Assembly: GCA_004352715.1 (NCBI GenBank)
Contig: SCFE01000002.1
Coordinates: 6,296,388-6,360,387 of the forward strand
From: Hofstenia miamia
Lineage: Eukaryota > Xenacoelomorpha > Acoela
Reading direction: 5' to 3'
Length of the DNA stretch: 64,000 nt
Shown: one piece after another, positions 1 through 14,400 of the stretch
Layout of the letters: each line of letters begins with the position of its first letter
Position numbering within the stretch: position 1 is the stretch's first letter
Made by a program: the position numbers and the translations under genes
Notes under the pieces: generated by a model
What the model was told of the DNA's origin: nothing
Databases searched by the model: none
The model's input: only the letters and a program-made list of their open reading frames with translations

Positions 1-400
1 ATTATTGCTCTATTCATATATGCACGTAAATACACATCTTAAGACATTCTACAAATTACATTATGTAGTTGAACTTTACTATTTGCTGAAAAGATTACAC
101 AATATATAGAATACATATTAATAAACATCGTTTGACAAGATGATTTCTGCTGTTAATTTATATTCTCCTGTACATAAAGATAATTCTTCCAACATTTAAG
201 TTTGTAATAAATGAAAGTTTTGTATGAATGTACTGACAAACTCTGCAGAGAAACATTTTTATGTTAATGAAAATGAATAAACGTGCTAAATAATTTAATA
301 CAAAATTTTATAAATGAAATATAAGTATAGCCACCAGTTCCATCATTAATCCAAAAAGGAAAAATTTTATATACCAAGGGCAATGGTTGATCAGGTGTAG

Positions 401-634
401 TTGCATATCCAATTTCAAGTATCTCCATCACAATGTACTTGCAACACTTGCTGGGGTCTAAACCCTCGCATAGACATTGACACTACAAATTGCAATTCAC
501 CTGGAGCAAGTCTATCACATACAACCGAAGAAGGTGAAAGTTTAAAGAAAAATATCAATACAATTCATGTTGAAGGATTTCCAAAAGACTTTGCCATTTC
601 AAAAATCTGTTCCCCTATTGATGGAGGCATTTAA
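401..634 (+). CDS. Candidate terminal exon of an unrecognised gene
   Basis: An open frame of about 77 codons follows an AG at 399-400 and ends at TAA (632-634). An in-frame TAG lies immediately upstream, so it can only be an exon entered by splicing (or a TTG artefact), not an ATG-started gene. The peptide is hydrophilic and of balanced composition, with five cysteines, including CTCNTC near the start. This looks more coding-like than the surrounding AT-rich DNA. AATAAA at 745-750 would supply a poly(A) signal about 110 bp downstream. No domain is recognised and the upstream exons would lie outside the window. It may be a chance ORF. Confidence 0.3.
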   Translation: MHIQFQVSPSQCTCNTCWGLNPRIDIDTTNCNSPGASLSHTTEEGESLKKNINTIHVEGFPKDFAISKICSPIDGGI

Positions 635-991
635 GCTATGATACAACTTCACGTACTTTAACAATCATTGATTTGTAGAATGTCTTAAAATTTATATTTA
701 TATGTGGTATTAAATAACTAAACCATTCATTCTTAAAGTACGAAAATAAAATCTGAATTTATAACAAAGATTACTTGTATTTATATGTATGTAAGTTTTT
801 CTTACTCGTTCTTGAAAGTTTATACTAATATCGTCATGAACTTTTCATTTTGTTCAATGATGAAAAACTATCTAAAATTTTAACACAATATTCAGTTTTT
901 TTACAATGTTTTTGACTAATTTGATAAGTTGATTTCTTGCATACATATTGAAAAATTAAATGTATATCAGTACTGAAACAAAGGATTGACG

Positions 992-1991
992 NNNNNNNNN
1001 NNNNNNNNNNNNNNNNNNNNNNNNNNNNNNNNNNNNNNNNNNNNNNNNNNNNNNNNNNNNNNNNNNNNNNNNNNNNNNNNNNNNNNNNNNNNNNNNNNNN
1101 NNNNNNNNNNNNNNNNNNNNNNNNNNNNNNNNNNNNNNNNNNNNNNNNNNNNNNNNNNNNNNNNNNNNNNNNNNNNNNNNNNNNNNNNNNNNNNNNNNNN
1201 NNNNNNNNNNNNNNNNNNNNNNNNNNNNNNNNNNNNNNNNNNNNNNNNNNNNNNNNNNNNNNNNNNNNNNNNNNNNNNNNNNNNNNNNNNNNNNNNNNNN
1301 NNNNNNNNNNNNNNNNNNNNNNNNNNNNNNNNNNNNNNNNNNNNNNNNNNNNNNNNNNNNNNNNNNNNNNNNNNNNNNNNNNNNNNNNNNNNNNNNNNNN
1401 NNNNNNNNNNNNNNNNNNNNNNNNNNNNNNNNNNNNNNNNNNNNNNNNNNNNNNNNNNNNNNNNNNNNNNNNNNNNNNNNNNNNNNNNNNNNNNNNNNNN
1501 NNNNNNNNNNNNNNNNNNNNNNNNNNNNNNNNNNNNNNNNNNNNNNNNNNNNNNNNNNNNNNNNNNNNNNNNNNNNNNNNNNNNNNNNNNNNNNNNNNNN
1601 NNNNNNNNNNNNNNNNNNNNNNNNNNNNNNNNNNNNNNNNNNNNNNNNNNNNNNNNNNNNNNNNNNNNNNNNNNNNNNNNNNNNNNNNNNNNNNNNNNNN
1701 NNNNNNNNNNNNNNNNNNNNNNNNNNNNNNNNNNNNNNNNNNNNNNNNNNNNNNNNNNNNNNNNNNNNNNNNNNNNNNNNNNNNNNNNNNNNNNNNNNNN
1801 NNNNNNNNNNNNNNNNNNNNNNNNNNNNNNNNNNNNNNNNNNNNNNNNNNNNNNNNNNNNNNNNNNNNNNNNNNNNNNNNNNNNNNNNNNNNNNNNNNNN
1901 NNNNNNNNNNNNNNNNNNNNNNNNNNNNNNNNNNNNNNNNNNNNNNNNNNNNNNNNNNNNNNNNNNNNNNNNNNNNNNNNNNNNNNNNNNN
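992..1991. other. Assembly gap of 1000 N
   Basis: Exactly 1,000 unknown bases, a scaffolding placeholder. Open frames that cross it are meaningless. Confidence 0.98.
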
Positions 1992-2493
1992 TGGCTATAT
2001 TTAACAAAAATGTGGTTATCAAACAAAATATTGCAAATAAATAATACTGTACATTAAATTTCACTTATATGTGGATCTTGAGATTCGGCAATTTGAACAA
2101 CTACAAGATAAAAACCAGCTACATATTCTCTCTGGATCAAATTTTCTTGAATATATTAATGAAAGAATTTCTTAATCCTTATTTTGAATTGATGACTTGT
2201 CTGATATAATTCAATATCACTATTCATAATTAAATAATTTCCTAGATGAATAATTCTATCAAAGTAATTAGAAAGATGAATAATTCTATCAAAGTAATTA
2301 GAAAGTTGTAGTGTTCTTGCAGATCTTTTAATTTGAAATAGTCTTTTGCATTTTAATCTGGCATTGATGACATTGTATTTGTAGCTAATATAATTAAAAA
2401 TGTTAAAGTCATATTTATTTGTTAAGAGTTTAATGAAAAATATTAAGTTATTTATTTGAAATTGAATGGCTATAGGAAATATGTTTTCATCAG

Positions 2494-2494
<1 letters not shown>

Positions 2495-2535
<41 letters not shown>
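2495..2535. repeat. (TA)n microsatellite
   Basis: Uninterrupted TA dinucleotide tract, one of more than a dozen in the window. Confidence 0.95.
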
Positions 2536-2537
<2 letters not shown>

Positions 2538-3245
2538 GTACATGTAAATGATGCACACAAGTTTTAACATGCCTAAAATGGCCATGTCTACACCTTTTAC
2601 AATTCAATTTAGAAACTTATTTATTCAAAATTAAAAGCCATCCATTCAATTTAAAACAAGTCATTCAATTTAAGATAAATATCAAACTATGACTTTATTT
2701 TAAAAAATGAAACCAAGAAACAGGACACTTTTTCTCCATACAGTAAATCATGTTCAGCCGTATATCTTGCTTATTAGTAGTGAGGTGAGCACGACCCCGT
2801 CTCATTGGGACACCCTGAGATGGGACACCCTACAAATAGCTAATTGCCATATGGAAAAAAAGTAATTCTATTGCATGCCATCTACTGACGAAATATTTTT
2901 GACAAAGTTAAATTGAATAAATTAATTTTTGTCTGATATTAATTAAATGTCTGATATACTTTCCTCAATATCCAAATACAAAATGGAAAAATATTCGCCA
3001 TGCTTAAGCATTATACACATATGAAGCAAATTGCATTGTACATGAGCTGTTATTGTGCAGACTGACTTGCTGTACAGAGCTTCACCACATCTAGCAAATT
3101 TTCACAGAAGTATCACCACTTATTTCATAGTTGAAATGGGTAATCACAACGCCCAAAAATGTTATCCAGTACTTACCCATAATAAAAATTTGCAAAAAAT
3201 ACTTAGCAGTAGGATAAATGCAATTTTTGCATATTTAGTTGTCAG

Positions 3246-3271
3246 TATATATATATATATATATATATATA
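3246..3271. repeat. (TA)n microsatellite
   Basis: Uninterrupted TA dinucleotide tract. Confidence 0.95.
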
Positions 3272-3656
3272 ACTGTGTACACCCATGAAAATATTTTTAC
3301 ATATTTTTAATATACATTCTAAATGCTGCGCATAAAATATTTCAATTTAAAGTATATTGTTTGCAATTAAAACATAAATTGAGCATTGTTAAGAAATAAT
3401 AGTTAAAAACTACTTATATATGCTCTCTGTGTACCCATATAAAATCTCAAAGCTGGATGAAATTAACAATCTGTTGCAAATATATTGCATTTTGCTTTTT
3501 GTTAACAGTTCTGTAAATAAAAATAAATAAACCAATTTTTGAAAGCATGATGCCAGAGTCACTGTATACATTTGAAATTACTACCAAGAGTCACTGTGTA
3601 CATCTGAAATTACTAACAAGAGTCACTCTGTATGTCAATTTAAAGGTATGCAGCAA

Positions 3657-3657
<1 letters not shown>

Positions 3658-3694
<37 letters not shown>

Positions 3695-3944
3695 GCTTAC
3701 AAAATTTTCCATTATCCACATTAATTTTGCATTTGAAAAATAATTTTTTTATAATTGTCACTTGCATTTCTAANNNNNNNNNNNNNNNNNNNNNNNNNNN
3801 NNNNNNNNNNNNNNNNNNNNNNNNNNNNNNNNNNNNNNNNNNNNNNNNTATATATATATATATATGCTTACAAAATTTTCCATTATCCACATTAATTTTG
3901 CATTTGAAAAATAATTTTTTTATAATTGTCACTTGCATTTCTAA
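3658..3944. repeat. Duplicated 83 bp flanking a 75-N gap
   Basis: A (TA)n tract is followed by 83 bp (3691-3773), then 75 N (3774-3848), then another (TA)n tract and the same 83 bp again (3862-3944). The two copies read the same base for base. This is most easily explained as unmerged contig ends or two haplotype copies rather than a biological tandem repeat. Confidence 0.85.
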
Positions 3945-5838
3945 GGATTCCAAATCAATTTTTAGTTCAAGCCTATTATTAAATTAGTAGTTCTCTGTCA
4001 AATTGCTTATGTGGTTTTCATTTAAAATTATTTGTTAATTTAATTGTATGAATTGCTTGAGTATTGAGAAGTCATTTGCAAAGCTTTAATAACTCAGTAT
4101 TGCAACCACATACATTAATTTTTATATTCATTAAGTAATGAATGAAAACCTGTTTCAGAGTCTGTGGACACAACCTGTTGTGATATCATCCCAAAATGGT
4201 ATAAATATTAATTATTTGTTAAATTAGATTTATTTCAAGAATTGTAACAAATGAAATTAATCTGTTTTTCTTTTGACAAATAGTTGAGGACAAGCTTAGC
4301 TTCATCCTGGCAGAGGATTTTCAGTGTGCAACCAACTAGTTTGCTTAAATTCGAATTCTTTTTTTAATAGATTAATCTTGTTTGAAACTAAGCAAAAAAT
4401 ACAATTAAGGAAATTGCACCTGAAAGTATGTTATTAAAAATCTCCTAATTTATTGATACTTATTATTGGCTACTCTAACCCTTTTTCTGCTTGAAATTTG
4501 AATAGCTTAATTTTAACTATTCCTCATGTTTTTTCTAGAAATACAATTAGATTCAAATTTCAGTTACACTACCTCATCTTATCTTTGTTAAGATATATGC
4601 AACTTAAGCAAAATAGATGATTGTGATTAGTATTATTTTTCAGCCAAATTCCTAGCATTACAATTGATATTGCTGGCTAAGCTATCATTCATCCTAGTTT
4701 AAATTATCAAAGTTTTTATATACATGCAGTATCCTTCACATACAATGAGGTTGCAAGAATACATGTTAACTCTAATTCACAAATATTCATATGTAAATGT
4801 AATCATTCCCAGTGAATGTATATATATATATATATAGTTTTAATATGTGCTTTATTTCAATTTCTCAATTTTTTCTGAGTATTAAATGTATTTTTTTCAT
4901 GTCTTCTTGTACCAATATTTAAGGTTTCCAGTCACAAATAAAGTTTCTCAACAACTTTGACTTAGACTCCTTATAGATAAAGATGAAGTCTAAATCTATT
5001 TGCCCAACGAAATTTGAAATATTCGAAACAAAATACGCTTTTGACAAAACACACATTTCAAATAATAAACACTAACTTGCTGGGGTTAGGTGATTTTCAC
5101 CCAAAATTCAAAACTGTCAAAGGGCTACTACGTAGCTGAATAAGCAATAGAAATGTTCTAGTGAGATGCAGAAAGGCTAGGAATTTGAGTATTTTCAAGA
5201 TATTCAGCACAATTTAAACGGCGTGTTCTGATCAAAACGAGCAGGAAATAGTATTTATGTGCATCTTTTATCTAAACATGCATGCAAAAAACAGAAATAT
5301 TTTGGAAGAATCTTTCAAATTTTTGATAATGACAAGTCAGCTTTTCAAAGATAACATTTGTACCTAACTTTTTGAAGTTTTAAGTCTTCGTAAACCAGTA
5401 GAATACTTTCCCCACATTAACAATGTATTTTAATTTATGGATTACGGAAATAACTAGTTCTATTGGTGGGCAATGACATTACGCAGGTTTTGATCTGCCA
5501 TCGATATGATCGTAGTATCTAAATGGTGCGAGTAGTTGAATGACCCAAAGTTTAGACGTTGTTTTTCTAGTGCTAAGAGTTTAAGAGTAGTTAAATTTTC
5601 TGCACTGCAATTTTATTCAGAATTCGAAATATTAGATTAAGTTTGTGTATGTTAACAGAAAGAAAGATGGCTCCTAGAATGTTTTTGCTTCTAATATCTT
5701 TGATTTTTATTCCATAGATGTAGCTAAGAAATTTTTCTCTATAAATGTTATAGAATTTCTAATTACAACGCATTTTATGATCACAACGTTATGCAATTTT
5801 TCAAATTTGATTTATATTTGTTTTAGTGGTTTTGTATA

Positions 5839-6207
5839 ATGAAAAATATTCTTGATGAACTCAAGACTCGATTAGAAGATGATTCTATAGAACGATCTAA
5901 TTATTCGAATTCTGGAGATATTTGTGGAGGTTTTGGCTTCGAATCTAGTAAACATGGCTCTATGTATGTAAAAATTTGTAAGGAAAATTATGGCCCTACT
6001 ATGTTTGAAGGGGAATTTGTAGGCCTTGAATGCATTAAAAATACAAACACAGTTCTAACACCTAAGCCTTTATTGTGGGGAAAAGTTCCGCTCTCAGGTG
6101 ATCATTTTTTGGCAATGGAGTATCTTGATATAGGAGGGCTAGGGCCCTATTCTGCACAATTGGGAACTGAATTGGCTTTGATGCATCTTTCTAACAAATC
6201 TCAGAAG
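5839..6207 (+). CDS. Ketosamine-3-kinase exon 1
   Basis: 123 codons from ATG to ...SNKSQK. The donor is CAGAAG|GTGGGT, phase 0. It encodes the N-terminal kinase lobe, with the ATP-site lysine and the hinge. Confidence 0.9.
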
Positions 6208-8454
6208 GTGGGTTTCTATGCATACTAATTATGTACCCTATGTACTGTTTTATAATTATTCGGTCCCCTATGTTCAATTTCATTTCGTCATAAATCTTGC
6301 TAAAACTCCCCTGAAACTTTGTTCTGTGGACGATTTCTGTCTGCTTATTAGCATACTTAAATTGCAGCCTCATCTTTTAAATATTCATGAAGAAAGTGGA
6401 GTGTCCGCGCTGTGCTATAGTGAATTATTTCATGTGGGTGCCTGTGCGCCAAATTTGAGTTTTTCATAATACAGCGCGGATCCAATTTTAATTATTAAGA
6501 ATTAATAATAAGAATTCACGAGCGGTATTTGAATTAGGTAGTGTATCCAAAATTTAGAATTCCGTTTTTTACAAAATATGATTTTCGCCTCTTTGATAGA
6601 TTTCCCTGTTTCGAGTTCCAATGTTGTTAAAAGATTTTTTGCAGCCATTCTAATTTGTTTTATTTACATAGGCATTTTAAGAGCACTAAAGTTGGAAACA
6701 GTGTGGATGTCATAACACAATTCGGATTTCCCTGTAGTACTACATGTGGAAAATTTGCACTAAGTAACGATTGGTCCAATGACTGGATATCATTCTATGC
6801 TTCAAAACGTTTGCAACCGCAAGTAATAAATTTTATGCTAATACTATTTTATGTGTTGTACAGGTCGTAACTGCAAAATTTATACTCGTTCTACATTTGG
6901 TCATTTCACTGTATCCGTTTGTATGTGGTAGATTTAGAATATAAAGGTTTGAATTATATTTATTGTTTCATTGCGAATTCACGTACGTTGTCGATTTAAT
7001 TCTGCCTTCAAAGTTTAGTTTTGTGCATTAATCCCATCTTTGTCAAAATTAGTGACATAATTGATTTGTTAATATTTTTAAAGCTACTAAGAGAATATTT
7101 TCAAAAATATTGGAAAAAATTCTAAACTTCTTTATGTGAGTTTTAATTTTTTGTTTGTCATGCAGCACATTGTATTAATGAAGACACTTTAATGCTCTCC
7201 AAGCAGGGGAATTGTAGAAAACAATGTGCCTGTAAAAAATATATAATAAATTTGAATTTTAGTTAAATTATTTGTCGTTATGAGCAATCAGAATTATATA
7301 TTGAAAATTTTCAAACACAGCTTATCACAGATGATTTTTGTTGTTTGCTTTCTAATTCATGTATTTCCATATTCATGTAATCCATATTCGCACCATGTGA
7401 ATAGTTGTTCACAACAACCACAACGCAAGAAATAGCAATTACAAAATTCTGTTTGATGAATTGGCATCGGACCTCGAAGCTTATTCCTGGAGTAGAAAAA
7501 TTCTCTTGTGTGATTGCTTCAGAGGTTGGAATATAATTTATTTATTATTCTAATCATAGACAAATACCTATACTTTAGTTTTATACTACGTCATTGACGT
7601 TAGCAAAGCGGGTTAACCGGTGCTCATCACTTCTATATTAGACATGAAATTATTTCTTGCTATTAATCATAGCAGCTCTTGGCTGCATGAAATGAAGACA
7701 TATTTTACGCTTTTTATTTTAAGTTCTATGAATTTAAAAAACTTATTAATCGCAAACTTCATCATTTTTGATTTCTAAAGCATTTTTGTGCGTGTTTCAC
7801 TGTAAATTGAACCCGCTTATTGGGAGAAATCTTGATATATCTCCATTTAATATTGCCCGTTTATTATACAGTTTAATTAGACTCTAGTCATGCCTGCTGC
7901 TAGTGGGTCCCTTGCAGACCTTCAGAATTTTACGGATGCCCAATTTGCTTCTGTGGTTGGTGCATTATAAAAAGACTTCATTATCTCTCTTCTTCACCAA
8001 GCTCTCTCTTCCCTGTCTGGTTCGCACCAGTCTTTCAACGTCAGCCCTTTCAATGCTGTCTTGTCATCATTGTCAGACTCCCTTGCTAAACTCACCTCTG
8101 ATGTCTCGTCCATGCAATCCGAAACCTGGCTTGATCATTCTGTTGCTGACAGTGTTGTTTTTCCTAACTCCACATCTAAAGTTCTCTCCTGAATGGATCG
8201 CTCTAATGGTCGTCATGGTGGTGTTCTCATTACCTCACATCGCTCTAACATTGACATCCACCCCTTCTCCTTTAATTATTTTTCTCTCCTCTGTTTTTAC
8301 AACCCTCATTCCAACAGTTCTTTTCGTATTCCCCTTGCTAATTTATCATCCATGCTTGAGTTTTTTCATGATCAGTCTATCTCTCTCTCTCTCTCNNNNN
8401 NNNNNNNNNNNNNNNNNNNNNNNNNNNNNNNNNNNNNNNNNNNNNNNNNNNNNN

Positions 8455-8489
<35 letters not shown>

Positions 8490-11400
8490 AGCTTGGATTT
8501 CCCACTCCGCTTCATATCCTCAACTGTGGTGACTTCAACCTTAAAATGTTTACTAGAATGCACTTGATTCTAATGACGCCACTGTCCTTGGTATTCTTTT
8601 GAAAAATTTGTTTTTTCTCCTACTTCCTGCTTCTCCCTCCGTGATTTGGTTTTGTGGTTTCACCCTGATCACATTTTTGACACTTCTGTGGTCTTTGTTC
8701 CTATTAAGCTGTCTGATCACTCATTTGTTCGCTGCACCCTCTGTCAATTCTATTACCCCATCTGCTTGTTCAGCTGCTCCTCAATATATTTGATCTTTGT
8801 ATCTAAATGCTGCTCTCTCTTTTTCGGCCTTTTATTCCTCGTCGTCATCCTTTACTTTACACTCTTTCAATAAACTTGAATCTTTCAACGCCTCCTATTC
8901 TTCGAAACTCTCTTCTCTCACAGAAGATGTCATCACCTTCATGGAACTCAACAAAATCTCTCTGCTGTCCAGCTTCTTATTTGGATCTCTTCAAGACTTT
9001 TTCTTTCTTGTGTTCCCTTCATTCCAAACTTGACTCTCCAGCTTGAAATTGAAAAAGCTAATCTCTTCAATCCCTATTTCACTGATCCTGGCTCTCTCTG
9101 ACCTTGTCCACTTTCCACCTCCCTGCTGATTCGCCTATGTGACATCATCTTCAACACCCATGATTTCTACTCATGCTTAAGTCCTGCAAGTTATCTGGTC
9201 CTTGCTATCCTGATGGCATTCCAACCTTTATAATTCACGAAACCTTCTCAACTCTTCCCATCCATTTAAAGCATCTTTTCTCCTATATTTGCTCCTCTAA
9301 GCGTTTTCCGCCTTCCTGGAAGACATTTTAGAACTCTTCGCTTTCCTCCTCACAAGTCACTTTATACCGTCCAATAGCTATTCTTTCTCGACGGTCTATC
9401 ATCTTTGAGCGTCTTGTCTTTTGTTATGTGATCCCTAAAAATCGTCATCTCCTCTTCTCAGCATGGTAGCCTTCCGGATAGTTCTACCATCACTAACTTG
9501 CTGACACTGATTGAAAAATGTTATTTCCATTCTCATCGTAATGATCCTGGTTGCATTATCTTTCTTGACATTTAAAGCATCTTTTCTCCCTCATTCTTTA
9601 AAAATTAGTTTCTTAAGCTTTGATGCCGATTTCATCGAAATTTTTCAATCTTACCTGTCCAATCGTCGTCAGTGTGTCAAAATCAACTCATCTATTTCTT
9701 CTCCTGGCTTTGGCTCTTTGGCTTTGCTGTTCTCTTCTTCCTCGTTGCTATCAACTCATTCTGTCTACTGTACGTCGATGACATTGCGATTTTCAACGTT
9801 GGTAGTTCTTTTGCCTCTGATCTTGAGCTTTAGTCTATGTTCTTCCTTTAACCATCTTGCTTTTAGCTCCACTAAGACATATGACATTTCTTTTTTTGTA
9901 TCTTCCCCTTCTGAACTGCCTCTCCCTATGAAATTTTCGTCCTATCATGATCATCTTGAAGTTCAACTTGCTGCAAGATTAAATTCGTCTCTGCAAATCT
10001 AATTCTTCGCTCTTTGTCCTCTTCCGCAATGTTCCCTTAAATTCTTCTGGTAGTAAATCGGAAAAATTGATTTTGCCTAACAAAATTCGCACGTTTTTGA
10101 ATATATTGTTCTTAGTCTGTTTTGTTTTTTCATAGTACAAAGTTTAAGTTATGTGGTTGTGTTGTGTCATAAAACAGTGAACCGGTTCGAATTGGCAGTA
10201 TATATTCACAGGGGTCTATTGCATACACAATTTTAGTAAAAGATGTGTTTAGATACCAAAATTACTGAAATTGATACTATCTTCTGATTAGGATATCAAT
10301 CATTATTTATTCACAAGGCTTCCAACAGCATTGCTGTTAACAGCAATCAAGTGCTTTTTAAAACAGCAATTAAAATTTAAGCATGTTGGCGTAATATGTG
10401 TGTTGTTTATAGTCTATTTTTTTAATATTAATTCATTTCTCAATTGTTTTGTGTTGTACGCATTTATAACTTCTCATTCCTAGTTCTTCTAAAATGGATG
10501 ATCAAAATATTATAATATTTGATGATTTCGATAGTGATTCAGACAAACGAGTTATTGATATTCATTTAAATAAAGATTAGATTTTATTACTGGTTATACG
10601 GTATATTTCATTGTTATTTTGTTTTTTGTGGTATATTTTTCAAAGATATTTTGTCTATTTCAAAATTTGTCCTGATTTTTTTTCCACAGTGCATTGCTTT
10701 TCATTTAATCCTGCTTAAAAACAATGTTATTTTCTCATATCATTGCAATGTCTGAGTCTAGGTATTAATTATTTATTCATTCTATCTATATAATAAGTAA
10801 GAAAATTTCAAATACTGCAAAATGGTACGCCCTGTTTGTACACAATTTTTATATCTCAATGATCTTACAGTTGCTATTAACATTCAATCTTGATATGATA
10901 AAGGAATGTTTTACTTAAATCTGAATTTCCTAATGCACGTATACATCTTCACTACATTTGTAATAATGTAAATGTGTAACTTTAAACTTTTTGTTCTATT
11001 ACTCAAAATAGCAAACTGCTCTAATATATGCATTTTATTGCTATTGGTGGACAAATATTTAAGTGTAAATGATTTAAAACTGACCGAATGCTACTTGGTC
11101 AATTAAGTGACTACTCTCTTTTGGTCACTTTTTAGTAATTTGTTTATTAAAATTATTTAAACTCACTTTTTGTTCGTTTTTTTCTTGATTGACTTATATT
11201 TTTAATAGCAAATCTAAATCTAGCGTTAATGCCATTTTGACTGTCGTGATGAAGGAATAAGAAAGCAATGTTCATAAATTTTTTAGGAAGACATTCAGCA
11301 CAGCTGTTAAAAACGTTGATAATTATTTAAACAACGTTCATTATCCGGAATTTTTAAAAAACGTTCAAAAAACGTAAGAAAACGTTAGCCTATTAACATT

Positions 11401-14400
11401 TCAACAAATGTTACAATGTCATATGAGGAAGCGAATGTGAACTGGACTGAATGGGATGCAGAATAAAAGCTGAGCTGAATGGAACTCAGCATTTTGTAAA
11501 CTTTTCAATTTTTCCTTTTCAAGCTTAATTCCCTTAGAATTCAATTTACGTTTTATTACGTTTTTTATTGTTTTTTAAGAAAGCGTTCATGATTGCAAAA
11601 TAAACTTTTATGAACGTACTTAACAGCTCTGACATTTAGATATTGATAAGCAATCTAAAAATTCCTTGCTTCAAGCAGTATGTTTTGCCTCCCTATCCCT
11701 CTTCCCTCCATTTTTGTCTGACAGACACTTTAATTTCTTTATTTCTTTAAAACAAGCTCTTTTTCATCCAAAATTACTTGTCACTTTTTTCTTGAATGAA
11801 GTAGAAACCGTGGGCGCAGCATATTTGGAGTCCATGCCTCCTTTACCCGAGATAATATATAATGTATGTCAAAAGCATGGAACTAGTGTCAAATTCATTG
11901 TTTCAATGAACGATTTGTTCTTATTGTAATATATGCTATTGCAATTCATTCTTTGATTTTCAACTAAGCCTTTTCTTTACATAGTTAAATGTCTAATGAT
12001 AAATTATCCGAAAAATTCCTTTTTCTTGACATCAATAATTTTATAATTATTATTTTAGCAAAGATTAATATTGATATAACAATTCGGAAAAGTTTTTTTC
12101 TTTAGAAAATAATTGAAATATTTTAATACACCATCTAAACCTGAAATTTTTCGAAAGCACTTTGCAGTGCAGATTCTTATTTGGTAGACAAACGACTTAT
12201 AAGATTGAACAAATAGTTTTATATTTTGTGCCCCTGTCGAAATATAATTCTTGCTGGTGCTTGTTTAGACTGCAAAACACGCAGTTTATTCCTTGCTTTC
12301 ACCTTTCTATAATAAAATAAAAACATGCAAAATATATGCTTTCAATAACAATAAACCAAAAGAAACATTCTTAAGGGATTTATTGAAGTTGTCTTGCAAA
12401 TTTCAATTTACCGTTTAGATTGTCTAATCAAAATGGATATTTACAGAATAGAGGAACCACATGTATATGGAGAAGACCTTCTGTAATCTTTGTTTGAAGA
12501 AAATTCTGTTTTTACATGTTTAAATAAAACCATTCAAAATTATTGAGTATCTAGTCTATGAATGTATGCAGCAAAACAAAATTCACTTAAGCTATCGTCA
12601 TCAACATCAATCATTGTTGTTATGATTACAGACAATGTGAGCAAGTCTATGCTTCAATAAACAGTAAAAATGAACTTTCATTGAACTGATAGTAGGACTG
12701 ACTCCTTTGATTGGGAAGGAAAAAATTATGTCAAGCTTATGACAGAGTTCTGTATTTTCAGGGCGTCTAAGTGTTGTAAAAGCTACATTTCGCACATTTT
12801 CACTGTGATTCGCGGAATAAGAATATTGTTGTTCCCAATCCCATTAGAATTGATCTCCGGTCCCATGAAGTTTTCGTCTCTCACAGTCGTATATAATTTC
12901 ATTTCATAATTTAAATATCCTGAAATCTTTCTTCACTTATGGTCCAAGTCACATATTTGTTCTAGTCCCACTTAAATATTTGTACCCGATCCTAGTCCCA
13001 TTGGAATGAGACCGGTTATTGCATCTGACTCACTGGTCCCGCAGAACTATACTTTTAACTTTGTGCATTACACGCGTATTGCTTTGAGAATTCTATTAAT
13101 CTAGGAATTTTCCAGAAAAGGAAATGGTGAGACAGATTTACGATGATCTGAACAATACTAAAAATACATTTGAATATACATATAGTTGTAAATGTACAAT
13201 GTTTTGACATCAAGATCATAGTAAGCATTCAACGGTTTATCTAGAATTCAAATTCATTTACTATACCATTTCTATTGTTTATCGAAACACAATGTATTTG
13301 GTCACACGCATTTTTTGTACAATGGTTTTCAATTAAAAATTATAGTTATTGGTTTTCGCATTGTGTAAAAATTTGGATGAATTCATTTAACAAGAAACCA
13401 AATGTTCAGATTCCTATGCAAGTTTGACTATTTAGAATTTGAACAATTTAGACTTGATTTTCCTTAGGAATCATTTTCTGAACTAATTTTTTTGAAAAAT
13501 TTGAATTTCAAGCGTTATAACGAAGAAATGTCTTTGATTGCAAATCCATAATAAATCGTGGCAGACATGAAATGCATGATTTAATTACTTCTTTACTAAA
13601 GATTCGTAAACATTTTAATTTTGTAAACTTTGTAAAACATTAATCAAAGGAGAAGTTTACAATTATATATTTAATATATAAATTAACTTTTTAATGATGT
13701 ATTATTTATGCTAACGAATTTAGCTACTTAAAATTATTTGCTTGCCAAACTTACGTATGCACGATCCTCAATATTAATAATACACATCTTAGCAAGGACG
13801 TTAATATACAATACTTACAACTCCAACAACTGTGTAAAAAAATCGGTAGGCTGACAGTGAATGTAAGCTTATATTTCCAATTTTAATAATTCACTATTAA
13901 TGTATGAATTCAAAAAACATATATTAACGTCCTTGATCTTAGGTCAGTTTCAGTATCATTAATAGCAATATTAGTAGTTGCATAAGTTTGTCAATTTTCA
14001 TTAAGTAAATTACATAATTAAAAAATATGCTCATCACTAGGGCAACAAACTATTGACCTTATTTACGAAGCACTGTTGACTTTTAGGTTATTGGAAAATT
14101 GACTTTATTTCAAACTTCGAAGAGAAGAACATTTAAGCTTCAAAATCGTCAATTAATGATTCATATTTAACCCTTTGAGACTTGGTGATACATATATGTA
14201 TCACTTAACCGAATCCGCTTTTAGACTGCTATAATTCGCAGTGCATTTGTATTTTGCATGATTAATGTTAAGATAATGGTGGCAAGTTAATATATATTTA
14301 TGAAGCTTCAGCCAAATTGCTAATTGCTCCTTAAACTTTGTTTTTAAAATTGAGTATGATATTTCTGTTTGATTACGCTGATCACTAATTTGGAAATTAA

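Larger units (their letters stand above)
2050..5838. other. Intergenic, microsatellite-rich, no gene seen
   Basis: No convincing exon was found on either strand. The stretch holds (TA)n tracts at 2495-2535, 3246-3271, 3658-3690 and 4819-4838, plus the duplication around the gap at 3774-3848. TTTTAG at about 5821-5826, just before the kinase ATG, could be the acceptor of a 5'UTR intron. Confidence 0.5.

Noticed and set aside
956-2064. Long open frames across the first gap, and similar frames at 54.6-55.7, 57.5-58.7 and 59.9-61.0 kb
   Set aside because: They consist of unknown bases plus microsatellite translation.
10495-10581. Small acidic ORF (MDDQNIIIFDDFDSDSD)
   Set aside because: 29 codons only; may be a transposase N-terminal relic, but nothing follows it.
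11666-11929. Coding-looking stretch (ETVGAAYLESMPPLPEIIYN) in kinase intron 2
   Set aside because: The kinase aligns to its family without it, and no partner exon was found.
12607-12795. Minus-strand 62-codon frame
   Set aside because: No motif and no splice context; probably a transposon relic or chance.
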